From Actinomycetota bacterium (GTDB lineage: Bacteria > Actinomycetota > Thermoleophilia > Solirubrobacterales > Solirubrobacteraceae): a DNA stretch of 13,219 bases. Positions 6,600-12,374 of the stretch are shown in pieces. A program made the translations under genes and the position numbers. The stretch spans positions 1 through 13,219 of the forward strand of contig JAHWJM010000027.1 in assembly GCA_019348435.1 (NCBI GenBank). The letters are read 5' to 3'. Position 1 is the first letter of the stretch; every line of letters begins with the position of its first letter. The notes beneath the pieces are model-generated. The model worked only from the letters and a program-made list of their open reading frames with translations. It had not been told where the DNA came from and did not search any database.

Positions 6600-7859
6600 A
6601 TGCTGTCGCGCGTCGTGCCCGACGAGTCGGTCCGCGCAACCGCGGCCGCCGACGACGCGCTGGCCGATGCCTGGCGGGCGCTGTGGATCTCGCGTCTGCT
6701 CGTCTGGGCGGCCGCGGTCGTCGCCGTCGCGCTGTTCGGTCTCTCCGACCGCGTCGAGGACTTCGACCCGACGGGGCTGACCACGCCGTTCGGGCCCACG
6801 GGGGATCTGCTCGCAGCGCCCCTCGCGCGCTGGGACTCGGTCTGGTTTCTGCAGATCGCCGCCGACGGGTACGGCGACGGCGCGCGCACGGCGTTCTTTC
6901 CGCTCTATCCGCTGCTGGTCCGGATCGCGGGAGCGCCGTTCGGCTCCGGGCTGATCGGCGGCGCGCTGCTCTCGACGGTGCTGCTGGCGGTCGCGCTGGT
7001 GCTCCTGCACCGGCTCGTCGCCCTGGACCACGATCGTGCCGTCGCGCGAAACGCGGTGCTCGTCACCGCGCTGTTTCCGATGTCGTTCTTCTTCTCGGCG
7101 GTCTACAGCGAGTCGCTCTTTCTCGCCCTGTCGATCGGTGCGGTCTACGCGGCGCGGCGCGAGCGCTGGCTCTGGGCGGGGCTGCTCGGAATGCTCGCCG
7201 CGATGACGCGCAGCGCCGGCGTCGTGCTGCTCGTGCCCCTGTCGATGATCTACCTCTGGGACGTCGCGCGGCCGAGCCTGGCCGCGCGCCGCCCGCTGCG
7301 CCCCGACGCGCTGTGGCTCGCGCTCGTGCCGCTCGGGCTGGCGTCGTTCTGCGCGCTGCTCGCCCTCGGCGGCCACGACCCGCTCGCGCCCTTTCGCGCC
7401 CAGGAGGTCTGGTTTCGCTCCTTCGCGGGCCCCTTCGCAGGCGCCTGGGACGGTCTCGTCGCCGCCTGGCAGGGCGCGCGCCAGCTTCTGTCGGGCGCGC
7501 GCGAGCCGATCTACTTCACCGCGGCGGGCGGCGACCCGTTCGTGGCCGCGCGCCACAACATCGAACTGTTCGCCTGGCTCGTGCTGGCGCTCGCCGCGAC
7601 GGCCGGCGTACTGCGCCGGCTGCCCGCCGCATACGGCGCGTACGTCGTCGCGGCGCTCGCGCTGCCGCTCTCCTATCCGGTCGCCCCGCAGCCGCTCATG
7701 TCGTTGCCGCGCTTCGTCGCGGTGCTCTTTCCGCTGGCGATCTGGCTTGCGCTGTGGATGACCGGCCGCCCGGTGCGCGAGCGCCTCGTGCTCGCGGCGT
7801 TCGCGGTCGCGCTGACCGTCTACACCGCCATCTTCGCGACCTGGCACTGGGTGGCGTAG
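6600..7859 (+). CDS. PIG-V-like membrane mannosyltransferase
   Basis: 419-aa polytopic membrane protein resembling the PIG-V/GPI-mannosyltransferase-2 family found in many actinobacteria, which uses lipid-linked sugar donors on the outer face of the membrane. Typical elements are RWDSVWFLQIAADGY (residues 78-91, with the putative catalytic acidic residue D79 after the first TM helix), the FFPLYPLLVR motif (99-108), FPMSFFFSAVYSESLFLALS (159-178), TRSAG (203-207) and a late SLPRF (368-372). About 8-9 hydrophobic helices span the chain. Substrate and donor cannot be read from sequence. The stop TAG overlaps the GTG start of the HAD gene by one base (TAGTG), so the two are likely co-translated. 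Start is ATG 6600; no ribosome binding site is visible. Confidence 0.85.
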   Translation: MLSRVVPDESVRATAAADDALADAWRALWISRLLVWAAAVVAVALFGLSDRVEDFDPTGLTTPFGPTGDLLAAPLARWDSVWFLQIAADGYGDGARTAFFPLYPLLVRIAGAPFGSGLIGGALLSTVLLAVALVLLHRLVALDHDRAVARNAVLVTALFPMSFFFSAVYSESLFLALSIGAVYAARRERWLWAGLLGMLAAMTRSAGVVLLVPLSMIYLWDVARPSLAARRPLRPDALWLALVPLGLASFCALLALGGHDPLAPFRAQEVWFRSFAGPFAGAWDGLVAAWQGARQLLSGAREPIYFTAAGGDPFVAARHNIELFAWLVLALAATAGVLRRLPAAYGAYVVAALALPLSYPVAPQPLMSLPRFVAVLFPLAIWLALWMTGRPVRERLVLAAFAVALTVYTAIFATWHWVA

Positions 7860-8560
7860 TGGCTCGCGTGATCACGCTCGACGCGCTCGGCACGCTCGTC
7901 GCGCTCGACGATCCCGCGCCGCGCCTCGTCGCCGCGCTGGCCGAGCGCGGCGCGGCCATCTCCGAGGCGCAGGCGGCCGCGGCGCTGGCGGAGGAGATCG
8001 CCGTCTACCGCGCCGGCCACGACACGGCCGTCGACGCCGCCTCGCTCGCGCGACTGCGGTCGCGCTGTGCGGAGGTGCTGCGGGCGGCGCTTCGGCGCGC
8101 CGGCGGCGACGTCGACGCCGTCGCGCCCGCGGCGATGGTCGACGCGCTGCTCGGCGCGCTGCGCTTCGCCCCGTATCCCGACGTCCCGCGCGCGCTCGCC
8201 GAACTGCGCGCCGCCGGCCACCGGCTCGTCGTCGTCTCCAACTGGGACGTGTCGCTGCACGAGATGCTGCGTACCACCGGCCTCGCCGCGCTCGTCGACG
8301 GCGCGATCAGCTCGGCGGAGGCCGGCGCGCGCAAGCCGGCGCCGGTGATCTTCCACCGCGCCGTGGCCCTCGCGGGAGCGGATTCGCCCACTGCGCGCCC
8401 GGCGCTGCATGCCGGCGACTCGCTCGAGCTCGACGTCGCGGGCGCGCACGCGGCCGGTCTGGAGGCGGTGCTCGTCGCGCGCGACGGCGTGCCGCCAACC
8501 GTGCCGGAGGGGATCGTCGTGCTGCGCTCGCTGGAGGGGCTGGCGGACATCGCGTCGTAA
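7859..8560 (+). CDS. HAD-superfamily hydrolase (HAD-IA type)
   Basis: 233-aa cytosolic phosphatase-like enzyme of the haloacid-dehalogenase superfamily; the substrate is unknown. Motif I is TLDALGTL with nucleophile D8. The second Asp of the usual DxD is Leu here, an A-L-G-T variant seen in some HAD-IA proteins. Motif II is VVSNWD (S127), motif III is ARKPAP (K159) and motif IV is HAGDSLELDVAGA (D187, D192). A helical cap insert (about 20-100) follows motif I. The GTG start overlaps the mannosyltransferase stop, and the next gene starts 11 nt after its stop. The context suggests it might act on a phosphorylated sugar or lipid intermediate, which is only a guess. Loss of the second Asp may lower phosphatase activity. 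Confidence 0.88.
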   Translation: MARVITLDALGTLVALDDPAPRLVAALAERGAAISEAQAAAALAEEIAVYRAGHDTAVDAASLARLRSRCAEVLRAALRRAGGDVDAVAPAAMVDALLGALRFAPYPDVPRALAELRAAGHRLVVVSNWDVSLHEMLRTTGLAALVDGAISSAEAGARKPAPVIFHRAVALAGADSPTARPALHAGDSLELDVAGAHAAGLEAVLVARDGVPPTVPEGIVVLRSLEGLADIAS

Positions 8561-8563
8561 CCT
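8558..8563 (+). promoter_or_regulatory. Putative leaderless -10 for the CPBP gene
   Basis: TAACCT spans the TAA stop of the HAD gene and ends 8 nt before GTG 8572. It fits the TANNNT-before-start pattern of this window. The gene could also be read from the upstream transcript. No -35 is evident. Confidence 0.35.
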
Positions 8564-8571
8564 GGTCGATC

Positions 8572-9495
8572 GTGTCGAACGTCCCGCCCCAGTTTCAGCC
8601 CGATCCTCCCGCGCAGCCGGCGGCGGATGCGGACGCGGGGCCGGAGGGCGAGGCGCTCGAGCCGCACGAGCAGTCCGGCCGCGACCGCTGGCCCGCGTGG
8701 CTGTCGATTGCGGGCTTTGCCACGGGCTACGGGACGACGATCGTCCTCGGGCTCATCGTCATCCTCATCGCGAGCGCGTTCGGCGCTTCGACGAGCGACC
8801 CGCCGCCGGGCATCAACATCGGCCTGACGGTGGGCCAGAACCTCGCGCTCGTCGGCGCCGCGTACTTCTTCGCCATGCTCAGCGGGCGCCCGGCCGCCGC
8901 CGACTTCGGCCTGCGACCGGCGCGACTGTGGCGCAGCATTCGGCTGCTCGTCGCCATCTGGGTCGGGTTCCTCGTCCTCAGCGGGATCTGGGCGCTCGCG
9001 CTCGACCTCGAAGAGCAGCAGACGCTGCCCGACGAGCTCGGTGCCGGCGATTCGCTCGTCAACGCGCTCGTCGTGATCGGGCTCGTCACGGTGATCGCAC
9101 CGCTCGGCGAGGAGCTGTTCTTTCGCGGCTTCTTCTTCGGCGCGCTGCGCAACTGGCGCGGGCCGATCCTCGCCGCGGTCCTCACCGGGTGCCTCTTCGG
9201 GCTCGTGCACGTGGGCTCGGCGCCGATCGGCTATCTCGTGCCGCTGGCGATCTTCGGCATCGGCCTGTGCATGCTCTACGAGTGGACGGGGTCGCTGTAC
9301 CCGCCGATCGCGCTGCACGCGCTGAACAACTCGATCGCGCTCGGTGCCAACCAGGACTACGGCGCCGCCACCATCGCCGCGATCATGGTCGGCTCGACGA
9401 TCGTCGCGCTGCTCTGCGCACGGCTGTTGGCGCGGGTGATCGGCGACCGGCGGCCCGGCCCGCCGACGAGCGCGGCGGCGCCCGAGCCCGCCTGA
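8572..9495 (+). CDS. CPBP family intramembrane metalloprotease (Abi/CAAX-protease-like)
   Basis: 307-aa membrane protein of the Rce1/CPBP family (PF02517 type). The N-terminal 40 residues are Pro/Ala/acid-rich and probably cytosolic. About 7-8 TM helices follow. All catalytic motifs are visible: GEELFFRGFFFG (E180, E181, R185), FGLVHVG (H213) and HALNNS (H249, N253). Bacterial homologues are implicated in protein processing, bacteriocin immunity and sometimes regulation of membrane proteins; none can be assigned here. It follows the HAD gene by 11 nt and begins with GTG. A Pro/Ala-rich cytosolic tail closes the protein. Family assignment is firm; the substrate is unknown. Confidence 0.92.
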   Translation: MSNVPPQFQPDPPAQPAADADAGPEGEALEPHEQSGRDRWPAWLSIAGFATGYGTTIVLGLIVILIASAFGASTSDPPPGINIGLTVGQNLALVGAAYFFAMLSGRPAAADFGLRPARLWRSIRLLVAIWVGFLVLSGIWALALDLEEQQTLPDELGAGDSLVNALVVIGLVTVIAPLGEELFFRGFFFGALRNWRGPILAAVLTGCLFGLVHVGSAPIGYLVPLAIFGIGLCMLYEWTGSLYPPIALHALNNSIALGANQDYGAATIAAIMVGSTIVALLCARLLARVIGDRRPGPPTSAAAPEPA

Positions 9496-9522
9496 GACGT
9501 TCCCTCCGAGTTCGCCACCTGG

Positions 9523-9528
9523 CATAGT
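9523..9528 (+). promoter_or_regulatory. Putative leaderless -10 for the L,D-transpeptidase gene
   Basis: CATAGT ends 8 nt before ATG 9537 in the 41-bp gap after the CPBP gene. The start has no Shine-Dalgarno, only GC-rich GGCGCGCG. A weak TTCCCT sits about 17 nt further upstream as a poor -35 candidate. The spacing would place transcription at or next to the ATG. Confidence 0.45.
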
Positions 9529-9536
9529 GGCGCGCG

Positions 9537-10523
9537 ATGCGCCGCGCCGTCGCCCTGCTGGTCGTCCTGCTGGCCGCGCTCGCGCCGGCGGCGGCCCGAG
9601 CCCAGGCACCCGTCGCGCCGTCGGCGCCCGCCACCACCGCACCGGCGCCCGTCGCGGGCACGCTGACGCTGAAGGTCGAGCGGGTGGGCGGCCCCCGCGC
9701 CACGACGCTGACGGGCTCCAGGGTGCGCGTGCGCGGCACGACGACGCCGTTCGTGGCCGGCCAGACGGCTGTCGTGCGCTTCTACGAACGTGGGCGCAAG
9801 CGCGCCGCACGACGCCTCGAGCTGCGACCCGGACCCGCCGGGACCGGCGTCTTCATGCTCTCCTACACGCCGCGTCTGCCGGGACCGCTGAGCATCCAGG
9901 CCGCGCACGCTGCGACGCCGCAGCTCGGCGACCTCGCGGCGCGCGCCAAGACGATCGACGTCCTGCCGCGGCGCGTGGTGCCGCGCAGCGGACGCGCCTC
10001 GATCCGGGCGCTGCAGCGCCGCCTGCGCCGCCTGGGCTACGTCACCGGCCGGCCCGGCGTGTTCGACGGTCGCACGAGCCGCGCCGTGCTCGCGTTTCGC
10101 AAGGTGACCGGCATGGCGCGCACGACGCGCGCCTCGGTGGGGGTCATGCGGGCGCTCGCGCGCGGCAAGGGCGCCTTCAAGGTCCGCCGTCCCGAGCACG
10201 GGCGCCACATCGAGGCCGATCTCTCGCGGCAGGTCATCGCGCTCATCGACCGCGGTCGCGTGCAGCGCATCTATCCGACCTCGTCGGGTGCGCCGAGCAC
10301 GCCGACGGTGATCGGCTCGTTCCGCGTCTACCGCAAGACGCCGGGCACGAACGCCCTCGGGATGGTCCACTCGGCGTACTTCATCCGCGGCTACGCGACG
10401 CACGGCTACCGCTCGGTGCCGGTCTATCCCGCCAGCCACGGCTGCCTGCGCCTGCCGATCCCGGATGCGCGCAGCGTCTTCGACTGGATCGACATCGGCA
10501 CGCCGGTCGACGTCTACCGGTAG
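9537..10523 (+). CDS. Secreted L,D-transpeptidase with peptidoglycan-binding domain
   Basis: 328-aa cell-wall enzyme of the YkuD family, which forms 3-3 crosslinks or attaches proteins to peptidoglycan and is resistant to most penicillins. A signal peptide (1-22, ARA|QA cleavage likely) is followed by a Pro/Ala linker and a beta-rich domain (about 41-143). A PG_binding_1 repeat (about 152-210) has SIRALQRRLRRLGY and GVFDGRTSRAVLAFRKVTG. The YkuD domain (about 222-328) has ATHGY (H289) and SHGCLRL (H301, catalytic C303), in the right order and spacing. Full length is present, ending in TPVDVYR. It is separated by 41 bp from the CPBP gene and has its own -10-like element. It faces the small membrane gene downstream across only 8 bp, with no terminator visible. 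Confidence 0.95.
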   Translation: MRRAVALLVVLLAALAPAAARAQAPVAPSAPATTAPAPVAGTLTLKVERVGGPRATTLTGSRVRVRGTTTPFVAGQTAVVRFYERGRKRAARRLELRPGPAGTGVFMLSYTPRLPGPLSIQAAHAATPQLGDLAARAKTIDVLPRRVVPRSGRASIRALQRRLRRLGYVTGRPGVFDGRTSRAVLAFRKVTGMARTTRASVGVMRALARGKGAFKVRRPEHGRHIEADLSRQVIALIDRGRVQRIYPTSSGAPSTPTVIGSFRVYRKTPGTNALGMVHSAYFIRGYATHGYRSVPVYPASHGCLRLPIPDARSVFDWIDIGTPVDVYR

Positions 10524-10531
10524 CCGCTGCT

Positions 10532-10924
10532 CTACGCGGTGCGACGGCGCAAGGTGCGCGGGCGCGCCGCGCCGCGGGCGGTCATGAAGCGCGCGAGGTA
10601 GCCGAGGCCGAAGCCGTACACGAGCAGCCCGAGCAGCGCCGGGACACCGCGGCGCGCCCAGCCACTGCTGTCGTTCGCGGTGACCCCCGCGAACGGCGAG
10701 AGGAGCACGTCGTTGACGTCGTCGATGATCTCGCGCGGCCGGCCGTGGCGCCGCTCGCGCGTGCGCTCGCCGGCGGGCGACGGGTTCGTCGCGGCATAGC
10801 CAGAGACGCGCTGCGCGGAGTTCTGCGACGCGCGATCGATGTCCTCCAGCGCGAACAGGGTGAAGCCGATCGCGATGATCAGGCTGAGGGCGATGGCGAG
10901 GTAGCGCAGTGGACGCTCGAGCAC
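10532..10924 (-). CDS. Small two-TM membrane protein of unknown function
   Basis: 130 aa from GTG 10924; I do not recognise the family. The sequence predicts a short basic N-terminus, TM helix 1 (about 7-25), a polar loop (27-92) with an Arg-rich stretch (about 54-64) and an acidic REIIDDVND segment, TM helix 2 (about 94-112) and a basic C-terminal tail. Both termini are predicted inside and the loop outside. Coding support comes from GC-biased codon third positions, from hydrophobic segments where helices are expected, and from a tight fit between neighbours (8 bp from the L,D-transpeptidase gene, 20 bp from pyrE). It starts divergently from pyrE with a TACCTT hexamer 6 nt upstream. A link to envelope enzymes is only suggested by position. 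Confidence 0.75.
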   Translation of the reverse strand: MLERPLRYLAIALSLIIAIGFTLFALEDIDRASQNSAQRVSGYAATNPSPAGERTRERRHGRPREIIDDVNDVLLSPFAGVTANDSSGWARRGVPALLGLLVYGFGLGYLARFMTARGAARPRTLRRRTA

Positions 10925-10929
10925 AGCTC

Positions 10930-10936
10930 TAAGGTA
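10930..10936. promoter_or_regulatory. Putative bidirectional -10 element between pyrE and the small membrane gene
   Basis: TAAGGTA reads TAAGGT on the plus strand, 9 nt before ATG 10945. It reads TACCTT on the minus strand, 6 nt before GTG 10924. Both fit TANNNT, the near-symmetry lets one site serve both directions, and neither start has a Shine-Dalgarno. Function is inferred from position. Confidence 0.5.
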
Positions 10937-10944
10937 CGCGGGCG

Positions 10945-11496
10945 ATGAACGCGCATGGACGTCTGATCGAGGCCCTGCGCGCGCACGCCCTGGTCCTCGG
11001 CGAGGTGACCCTGACGAGCGGTCTGAAGGCGCAGTACTACGTCGACGCCAAGCGCGCGATCCTCCTGCCGGCGGGGTTCCTGGCGCTGGCCGAGCTGCTG
11101 GCCGAGCGGGCGCGCGACTGGAATGCCACAGCCGTCGGCGGGATGACGATGGGCGCCGACGCCGTCACGTGCGCGGCGCTGGCCGGCGGCGCCGACGTCA
11201 AGGGCTTCTTCGTCCGCAAGGCGGCCAAGCGCCACGGGCTCGCGCGCCGCATCGAGGGACCGCTGCTCGCGGCCGAGGATCGCTGCCTCGTGGTCGAGGA
11301 CGTCGTCAGCACGGGCGGCTCGACGATCGCGGCGATCGAGGCGCTGCAGGAGGCCGGTCATGAGATCTGCGGCGTCGTCAGCGTGCTCGACCGGCTCGCC
11401 GGTGGCGGCGAGCGGATCGCCACGGCGGCGGCGGCGCCCTACGTCGCGCTCGTCACGATCGACGACGTCTACCCCGAGCGACCCGACCGGCGCTAG
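10945..11496 (+). CDS. pyrE: Orotate phosphoribosyltransferase
   Basis: 183-aa enzyme converting orotate and PRPP to orotidine 5'-monophosphate in de novo pyrimidine synthesis. The PRPP-binding motif CLVVEDVVSTGGST (114-127) is intact. The flexible catalytic loop region shows VRKAAKRHG (90-98, with K92, K95, H97), where the family usually has RKEAKxHG. The N-terminal LTSGLKAQYYVDAKRAIL (23-40) is also typical. Length is slightly short but normal for this type. The start ATG 10945 lies 9 nt after a TAAGGT hexamer, suggesting leaderless expression. Its TAG stop shares CTAG with the convergent reductase gene, so the two genes overlap by two bases (11494-11495). Confidence 0.95.
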   Translation: MNAHGRLIEALRAHALVLGEVTLTSGLKAQYYVDAKRAILLPAGFLALAELLAERARDWNATAVGGMTMGADAVTCAALAGGADVKGFFVRKAAKRHGLARRIEGPLLAAEDRCLVVEDVVSTGGSTIAAIEALQEAGHEICGVVSVLDRLAGGGERIATAAAAPYVALVTIDDVYPERPDRR

Positions 11497-11927
11497 CGCG
11501 GCGGCGGCGGCGCCGTGGCGGGCGGGTCGAGGTCGACCCGGATCACGAGCAGGTCGGTGCCCATCGCGCGCACGCCCGCCGCGTTGAGCCGCGACAGCGT
11601 GCGCAGCCGCGCGCGGGCGTCGGCTGCCTCGATGATGTGCGCGGTGCCGCTGCGCCAGCCGCGGCGCAGGCGGATCCGCACGCGCGGATCGGCCTCGATG
11701 TTGCGCACATAGGCCGCGTGGCGGCCCATCTCGGCGACGATCCAGAACGTGTCGGTCCCGCGCTCGAGGCCAAAGCTCACCGGGTTGCGGCGCGGCTTGC
11801 CGCTGCGCCGGCCGGTCGTCTCCAGCAGCGCCACCCCGGGCGCGAGACCGCGCGCCGCGAGCGCGCGGATCGGCGGGTTGAGCAGCCGGACCTGCAGGGT
11901 CGTCACGAGCTTGCGCTTGCCGTGCAT
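11493..11927 (-). CDS. Deazaflavin (F420)-dependent nitroreductase-family oxidoreductase
   Basis: 144 aa from ATG 11927. It resembles the Ddn/FDOR split-barrel family, whose members use reduced F420 to reduce quinones or nitro compounds. Diagnostic stretches are LLNPPIRALAARGLAPGVALLETTGRRSGKPRRNPV, then TDTFWIVAEMGRHAAYVRNIEADPRVRIRLR and WRSGTAHIIEAADARARL. F420 use is inferred from the family; some members bind other flavins or have no known substrate. A GTG at 12014 would add 29 residues (Ala/Arg/Ser-rich, unlike the family), so I prefer 11927. The gene converges on pyrE and shares CTAG with its stop. It has an unusually long upstream region containing two hairpin repeats. The C-terminal end is Pro-rich. 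Confidence 0.87.
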   Translation of the reverse strand: MHGKRKLVTTLQVRLLNPPIRALAARGLAPGVALLETTGRRSGKPRRNPVSFGLERGTDTFWIVAEMGRHAAYVRNIEADPRVRIRLRRGWRSGTAHIIEAADARARLRTLSRLNAAGVRAMGTDLLVIRVDLDPPATAPPPPR

Positions 11928-12068
11928 CGCGGCGAGTCTCGCAGCCCGCGATGCCGCGGTCGCGCCGACTGTGCTCGATCGCCGCCAGTAGGGGCGCTGG
12001 GGCGCAGTGCTCACGTGAGCAGTCGCCGGCGACGATCCCAGGCGCGGGAGGCGGGTCTCGTCTGATCA

Positions 12069-12105
12069 TGACGCGCCGAGTGCGGATATAGCACGGGGCG
12101 CGTCA
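12069..12105. repeat. Palindromic hairpin repeat, copy 1
   Basis: The core 12070-12104 forms an 8-bp outer stem (GACGCGCC with GGCGCGTC) that extends to 9 bp with the flanking T/A. Inside it are a 2x2 mismatch (GA/GG), a 4-bp stem (GTGC/GCAC) and a 7-nt AT-rich loop (GGATATA). It is 32/35 identical to copy 2, with the start 61 bp upstream. There is no T-run, so an intrinsic terminator is not indicated. Confidence 0.9.
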
Positions 12106-12113
12106 CTACCGCA

Positions 12114-12130
12114 GCGACCAGAGCAGTCGC
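12114..12130. repeat. Short inverted repeat between the two hairpins
   Basis: GCGAC at 12114-12118 pairs with GTCGC at 12126-12130 across a 7-nt loop (CAGAGCA). It sits between the two larger hairpins and ends just before copy 2. Such short repeats are common by chance in GC-rich DNA. Confidence 0.4.
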
Positions 12131-12165
12131 GACGCGCCGAGTGCGCATATCGCACCGGGCGCGTC
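12131..12165. repeat. Palindromic hairpin repeat, copy 2
   Basis: Same plan as copy 1: 8-bp outer stem GACGCGCC/GGCGCGTC, a 2x2 mismatch (GA/CG), then a 5-bp inner stem GTGCG/CGCAC closing a CATAT loop. It differs from copy 1 at three positions. One (A to C, position 21 of the core) creates the fifth inner pair; another lies in the loop edge and the third in the mismatch. Outer stem arms are identical in both copies. Confidence 0.9.
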
Positions 12166-12286
12166 ACGACCGGAGCGCGCGGGGCGAGGCGCGGCTGCCG
12201 TCGAGCATGCGCAGGGCAGCGGCCGTGATCAGCAGGCGCCCCCGACCGTTTGCCAGCAGCAGGTCAGCCAAGGATAGGTACGTGCC

Positions 12287-12301
12287 CTCGCTACCCGCGA
12301 G
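12287..12301. other. Short hairpin abutting the tRNA 3' end
   Basis: CTCGC at 12287-12291 pairs with GCGAG at 12297-12301 around a 5-nt loop. It begins at the base right after the tRNA discriminator (12302, minus strand). It could act in 3' processing or weak termination. There is no T-run, and a 5-bp stem could arise by chance. Confidence 0.35.
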
Positions 12302-12374
12302 TGCCCCAGGCAGGAGTCGAACCTGCGGCCTACCGCTTAGGAGGCGGTCGCTCTGTCCACTGAGCTACTGGGGC
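12302..12374 (-). tRNA. tRNA-Arg, anticodon CCU
   Basis: 73-nt cloverleaf. Acceptor GCCCCAG/CTGGGGC is a perfect 7-bp stem. The D arm is GCTC/GAGC. The anticodon stem ACCGC/GCGGT closes loop CTCCTAA, with anticodon CCT reading AGG. The variable region is AGGCC. The T arm is GCAGG/CCTGC with loop TTCGACT. The discriminator is A and no CCA is encoded. The first 10 nt of the gene overlap the last codons and TAG stop of the upstream ABC ATPase gene. Confidence 0.97.

Larger units (their letters stand above)
11928..12301. other. Gene-poor region with hairpin repeats, upstream of reductase and downstream of tRNA
   Basis: About 370 bp. The first 87 bp could encode an N-terminal extension of the reductase (GTG 12014), which I do not favour. 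The middle holds two near-identical palindromic repeats (12069-12105 and 12131-12165) and a small GCGAC/GTCGC inverted repeat between them. The right 120 bp show no confident gene or promoter, apart from a short inverted repeat next to the tRNA 3' end. Confidence 0.6.

Noticed and set aside
6524..6602. Lipobox-like LILASSIFALGGC just upstream of the mannosyltransferase ATG
   Set aside because: It lies in the promoter gap, would begin at TTG without basic residues, and would add a lipoprotein leader to a multi-TM protein whose own first helix starts after 6600.
4302..7859. Very long open frame (1185 codons) on the plus strand across the PBP gene
   Set aside because: The part to about 6599 is Arg/Asp/Leu/Ala-rich antisense translation of a PBP with all its motifs intact. 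Long antisense frames are expected from GC-biased codons. Only the part from 6600 is a real gene.
11928..12014. N-terminal extension of the reductase from GTG 12014
   Set aside because: The 29 extra residues are Ala/Arg/Ser-rich and unlike the family, whose members usually begin near the GKRKLVT segment. It remains possible.
12069..12165. Two 35-nt repeats with a 26-nt gap, CRISPR-like in size
   Set aside because: Only two copies, each almost fully palindromic with compensating differences, no further spacers and no cas genes nearby.
12287..12301. Intrinsic terminator after the tRNA
   Set aside because: The stem is only 5 bp and there is no T-run, so it is listed as a short hairpin rather than a terminator.
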